A program made the position numbers and the translations under genes. This document shows, piece after piece, positions 5,464 through 7,666 of a DNA stretch of 7,666 nt. Each line of letters begins with the position of its first letter. Position 1 is the first letter of the stretch. Source of the DNA: Planctomycetota bacterium. Its GTDB lineage: Bacteria > Planctomycetota > Planctomycetia > Pirellulales > Thermoguttaceae. Below the pieces are notes generated by a model. That model did no database searches. It saw only the letters and a program-made list of their open reading frames with translations, and was not told the origin of the DNA. The stretch spans positions 1-7,666 of the forward strand of contig JAEWUR010000463.1 of the NCBI GenBank assembly GCA_023397045.1, read 5' to 3'.

Positions 5464-6534
5464 ATGATGAGGACTTTTTCGATTATCGTTTTTATCGCAC
5501 TATCTTGGGCTGTGGCCCAAATAGTGCCTGCGGTGGCCGCCCCTCCGGAGAACACCCCGCCGGACGCTCCCGTCTTCCACGTTCGCAGCCGTACCGAGGA
5601 ACCGCTCTTGCGGGCGGACAAGCCGTGGGAAAGTCGTTCCATCTTTGGCGGCACGGTGATCCGTGACGGTAATCGTTGGCGAATGTGGTACGGTGCTTAC
5701 AGCCTCGGATCGGAACAGGATGACGACTCCTGTCTCTGCTACGCGGAATCGCCCGACGGGGTGCATTGGACAAAGCCGGACTTGGGGCTTGTCGAATGCC
5801 AAGGAGACAAGCACAACAATATCCTCATTTCCGGCCCGCAGATCGGCGGATTCGCGTTCTCGGCTGTTTTTCTGGACGAAAGCAAGGGTGCCGGTGAAAA
5901 ATACAAGATGATTTGGCAACGATTCAATCGCGAGAAATCGTCTTGGTGGGTCTACGGCGGCATCTCGTCCGACGGCATCCGCTGGACCTTGCTGCCAGAA
6001 CCGTTGAGCGACCGCAATTCCGACACCTCGACGCCCTGTATCCCCGACGGCGGTAAGTACCGCCTCTATACGCGATTATGGGATGGCGGCGGCGACTTCA
6101 TGGGTTCGCGAGTCGTGGGCTATACGGAATCCGATCATTTCGGTGGTTTTCCCGAACCGATCGAGATCTTTCGCCACGACGATCAAGACCCGGACGGAAT
6201 GCAATTCTACTCGAACGCGGCCACCAAGTTGGGCAACGATCTTTATGTCATCCTGCCTGCCGCGTTCTATACCAAAAACCAGACGGTGCAAAGCCACCTG
6301 GCTTGGAGTCGCGACGGTGTGCATTTCACTCGCTATGGGCGTGAGCCTGTTCTGGAGCTCGGTACGAAGTTTGGGACGAAGGGAGTCTATGTTATGGCCG
6401 GTGCAACCCCTGGCGATGCACCAAACACGTGGTGGTTCTATTATTTCGGCACCGACGTGGAACATGACACGAAAGCCGGCGACGTTAAGAACGACGGCGG
6501 CCTCGGCCGATTCTTGCTAAAGGTTGACGATTGA
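5464..6534 (+). CDS. GH32/GH43-like five-bladed beta-propeller protein, secreted, no sorting signal
   Basis: A 356-residue exported protein. Residues 1-26 form a signal peptide (hydrophobic FSIIVFIALSWAVA, cut after AVAA). The rest matches the propeller family of planctomycete glycosidase-like proteins: FGGTVIRDGNRWRMWYGAYS (61-80), then SPDGVHWTKPDLGLVE (96-111), SSDGIRW (168-174), QDPDGMQFYSNA (241-252) and SRDGVHF (282-288). These align in order with the Asp-box-like turns of the 1387-2970 product, so the two are probably distant paralogues. Unlike that protein it ends at 'GRFLLKVDD', where relatives normally continue into a beta-sandwich domain, and it lacks a PEP-CTERM anchor. It is therefore probably free in the periplasm or medium. 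AGGAG (5455-5459) precedes the ATG; a second ATG at 5467 would shorten it by one residue. Catalytic activity and substrate are inferred only. Confidence 0.82.
   Translation: MMRTFSIIVFIALSWAVAQIVPAVAAPPENTPPDAPVFHVRSRTEEPLLRADKPWESRSIFGGTVIRDGNRWRMWYGAYSLGSEQDDDSCLCYAESPDGVHWTKPDLGLVECQGDKHNNILISGPQIGGFAFSAVFLDESKGAGEKYKMIWQRFNREKSSWWVYGGISSDGIRWTLLPEPLSDRNSDTSTPCIPDGGKYRLYTRLWDGGGDFMGSRVVGYTESDHFGGFPEPIEIFRHDDQDPDGMQFYSNAATKLGNDLYVILPAAFYTKNQTVQSHLAWSRDGVHFTRYGREPVLELGTKFGTKGVYVMAGATPGDAPNTWWFYYFGTDVEHDTKAGDVKNDGGLGRFLLKVDD
6519..6533 (+). promoter_or_regulatory. AAAGG ribosome binding site before a possible TTG start overlapping the upstream stop
   Basis: AAAGG (6519-6523) is seven bases before TTG (6531-6533), which overlaps the TGA stop of the propeller gene (6532-6534) as TTGA. 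The in-frame ATG at 6552 has no clear ribosome binding site. The coupled TTG start is therefore a real alternative and would add seven residues (LSPAKHP, Leu read as Met). Confidence 0.4.
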
Positions 6535-6551
6535 GCCCGGCGAAACATCCC

Positions 6552-7666
6552 ATGCAAATACAACCGAACTCGTTTCACTTATCGCTCACGGCATGGGCTC
6601 TTGCCCTTCTGCTGTCCGGCACATCACTTAACGGCTGCCTGGCCGACGACTCCGGCGGCAGGATCATTGCGCGCCATGCAAGTTTCGAGGATTTCAGCAA
6701 GGGAACATGCGGTAACTCGGGCGCGAATATGTATGTGTCGCGCGGCGGTCGCGTACAGGTCATCAATAAATGGGACTTGAACGGCGACGGCTACGTCGAT
6801 GTGGTCATCCCGAACGACCACGCCATGACGGAGGTGGCCGATGCGCTGATCTATTGGAACGGAACCGATGGGTTCCGATCACTCATGCCGGAACTTCCGA
6901 AGCAGCGGCCGCTCTCGCAGATCGTGTTCGGCTTGTTGGACAACGACCGGCGGAACTGCACCCGGCTGCCGGCCTTCGGCGGGGGGCGCGCGTTGGTGGT
7001 CGATCTGAACCGTGACGGCTTCGCCGACATCGTTTTCTGCAACTACATTCACAACTATCCCGGCATCCGCTCGGCCTTCATCTATTGGGGCGACCGCGAC
7101 GGTTTTGTGCCGAGTCGCAAGACGGAGCTGCCGACCAACTGGGCGTCGGGCGTCGCAGCGGCCGACTTCGACGGCAACGGCTACCTCGACCTCATCTTCG
7201 CGAACAACGGTACGGAGCCGAAGTTGGAAAACATTTCGCCGAGCACCTCCGGGGATGCGTTCGTCTATTGGAATGGCCCGACCGGCTTCACTCCGTCCAA
7301 TCGCACCACGGTGGAAACAGGAATCGCTTTCGACGTGGCCGTGGCCGACTACAACGGCGACGGCCGGCTTGAAGCGGCGTTCGCATGTGCGGATGGAACC
7401 AGCGCCGCCGTCAAAGTGTTTGCTGGAGATGGTGGGAGCCGGACCCTCAAGCCGAAGCAAGATATCCCGACCCCTTGCCCGGTGAGTTTGCAAGCGGGCG
7501 ACGTCAATGGCGATGGCCAGGCCGATTTGGTCGTAACCGGCAGAAGCAACGAGGTCCTCGTCTATCTTGGCCGTCGCGGCGGCCTTGAAGGAACGCCCGC
7601 GGTGAAATTGCCTGTTCCCGACGTCCGGGGAGCCTGCATTGGCGACTTCAACGGCGACGGTATGGC
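6552..7666 (+). CDS. FG-GAP/VCBS-repeat beta-propeller protein, 3' end outside window
   Basis: The frame is open from ATG 6552 to the last base, giving at least 371 residues. Residues about 9-31 form a signal peptide (LSLTAWALALLLSGTSL) ending near LNGC-LA. It may be a lipoprotein signal with an atypical lipobox (Asn at -2) or be cut after LA31. Six calcium-binding FG-GAP-type loops follow: DLNGDGYVD (75-83), DLNRDGFAD (151-159), DFDGNGYLD (205-213), DYNGDGRLE (266-274), DVNGDGQAD (317-325) and DFNGDG (365-370, cut off). Between loops recur [LF][IV]YW[NG]...GF segments at 99-108, 176-185 and 237-246, with a degenerate copy at 335-345. The protein is therefore a multi-bladed propeller, probably of seven or more blades, resembling integrin-alpha-like and VCBS proteins that bind ligands or glycans at the cell surface. 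Start choice is uncertain: TTG at 6531 has the better ribosome binding site and overlaps the upstream stop. Co-transcription with the propeller gene is likely. Confidence 0.85.
   Translation, partial: MQIQPNSFHLSLTAWALALLLSGTSLNGCLADDSGGRIIARHASFEDFSKGTCGNSGANMYVSRGGRVQVINKWDLNGDGYVDVVIPNDHAMTEVADALIYWNGTDGFRSLMPELPKQRPLSQIVFGLLDNDRRNCTRLPAFGGGRALVVDLNRDGFADIVFCNYIHNYPGIRSAFIYWGDRDGFVPSRKTELPTNWASGVAAADFDGNGYLDLIFANNGTEPKLENISPSTSGDAFVYWNGPTGFTPSNRTTVETGIAFDVAVADYNGDGRLEAAFACADGTSAAVKVFAGDGGSRTLKPKQDIPTPCPVSLQAGDVNGDGQADLVVTGRSNEVLVYLGRRGGLEGTPAVKLPVPDVRGACIGDFNGDGM

Noticed and set aside
5463..6534. A sialidase (GH33) call for the second propeller protein
   Set aside because: The SxDG-x-x-W turns are one residue shorter than the canonical Asp-box S-x-D-x-G-x-T-W, and no Arg triad could be assigned, so only a general GH32/GH43-like propeller call is made.
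6879..7493. 204-residue open frame on the minus strand
   Set aside because: It is antisense to the FG-GAP repeats, and its repetitive Val/Ala/Arg composition reflects the complement of the DxNGDG codons.
1..7666. CRISPR array, tRNA/rRNA genes, insertion sequences or prophage genes
   Set aside because: No regularly spaced direct repeats, no cloverleaf or rRNA-like sequence, and no transposase, integrase or phage-like protein were seen on either strand.

Overview
The window looks like chromosomal DNA from a planctomycete, probably of the Pirellula/Rhodopirellula type. It has a DUF1559 pseudopilin-like protein followed directly by a small lipoprotein, several PEP-CTERM proteins whose C-terminal anchors end in a shared 'AWR/AWH + basic' signature, GH32/GH43-like five-bladed propeller proteins, and an FG-GAP/VCBS protein. 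This mix is typical of that phylum (family knowledge plus inference; no taxonomic marker gene is present). Every gene supported here is on the + strand, and nearly every product carries an export signal.

Layout: (1) 1-189 is the 3' end of a LamG/jellyroll-type exported protein. (2) 190-512 is a non-coding stretch with a perfect 12-bp hairpin at 303-330 and a T-rich leader. (3) 513-1214 encodes a PEP-CTERM protein of unknown function. (4) 1215-1386 is a GC-rich, strongly structured spacer. (5) 1387-2970 (propeller glycosidase-like, PEP-CTERM) and 2967-3803 (SGNH/GDSL esterase-like, PEP-CTERM) share an ATGA stop/start overlap and are almost certainly co-translated. (6) 3804-3932 is a spacer with a 9-bp inverted repeat. 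(7) 3933-4868 (DUF1559, HX9DG motif) and 4852-5289 (small lipoprotein) overlap by 17 bases. (8) 5290-5463 is a spacer with a possible promoter. (9) 5464-6534 is a second propeller glycosidase-like protein, without the C-terminal beta-sandwich or the sorting signal. (10) From 6531 (TTG) or 6552 (ATG) to the window end runs an incomplete FG-GAP/VCBS beta-propeller protein.

As a unit this reads as a surface or exported carbohydrate-processing locus. Two related propeller enzymes and an SGNH esterase could together trim and de-esterify an acylated glycan. The LamG, FG-GAP and unknown PEP-CTERM proteins could bind glycan or build the envelope, and the DUF1559/lipoprotein pair is a common but functionally unresolved planctomycete module. 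Substrate and pathway are inference. No tRNA, rRNA, CRISPR array, insertion sequence, integrase or attachment site was seen, and no exosortase gene lies in the window.
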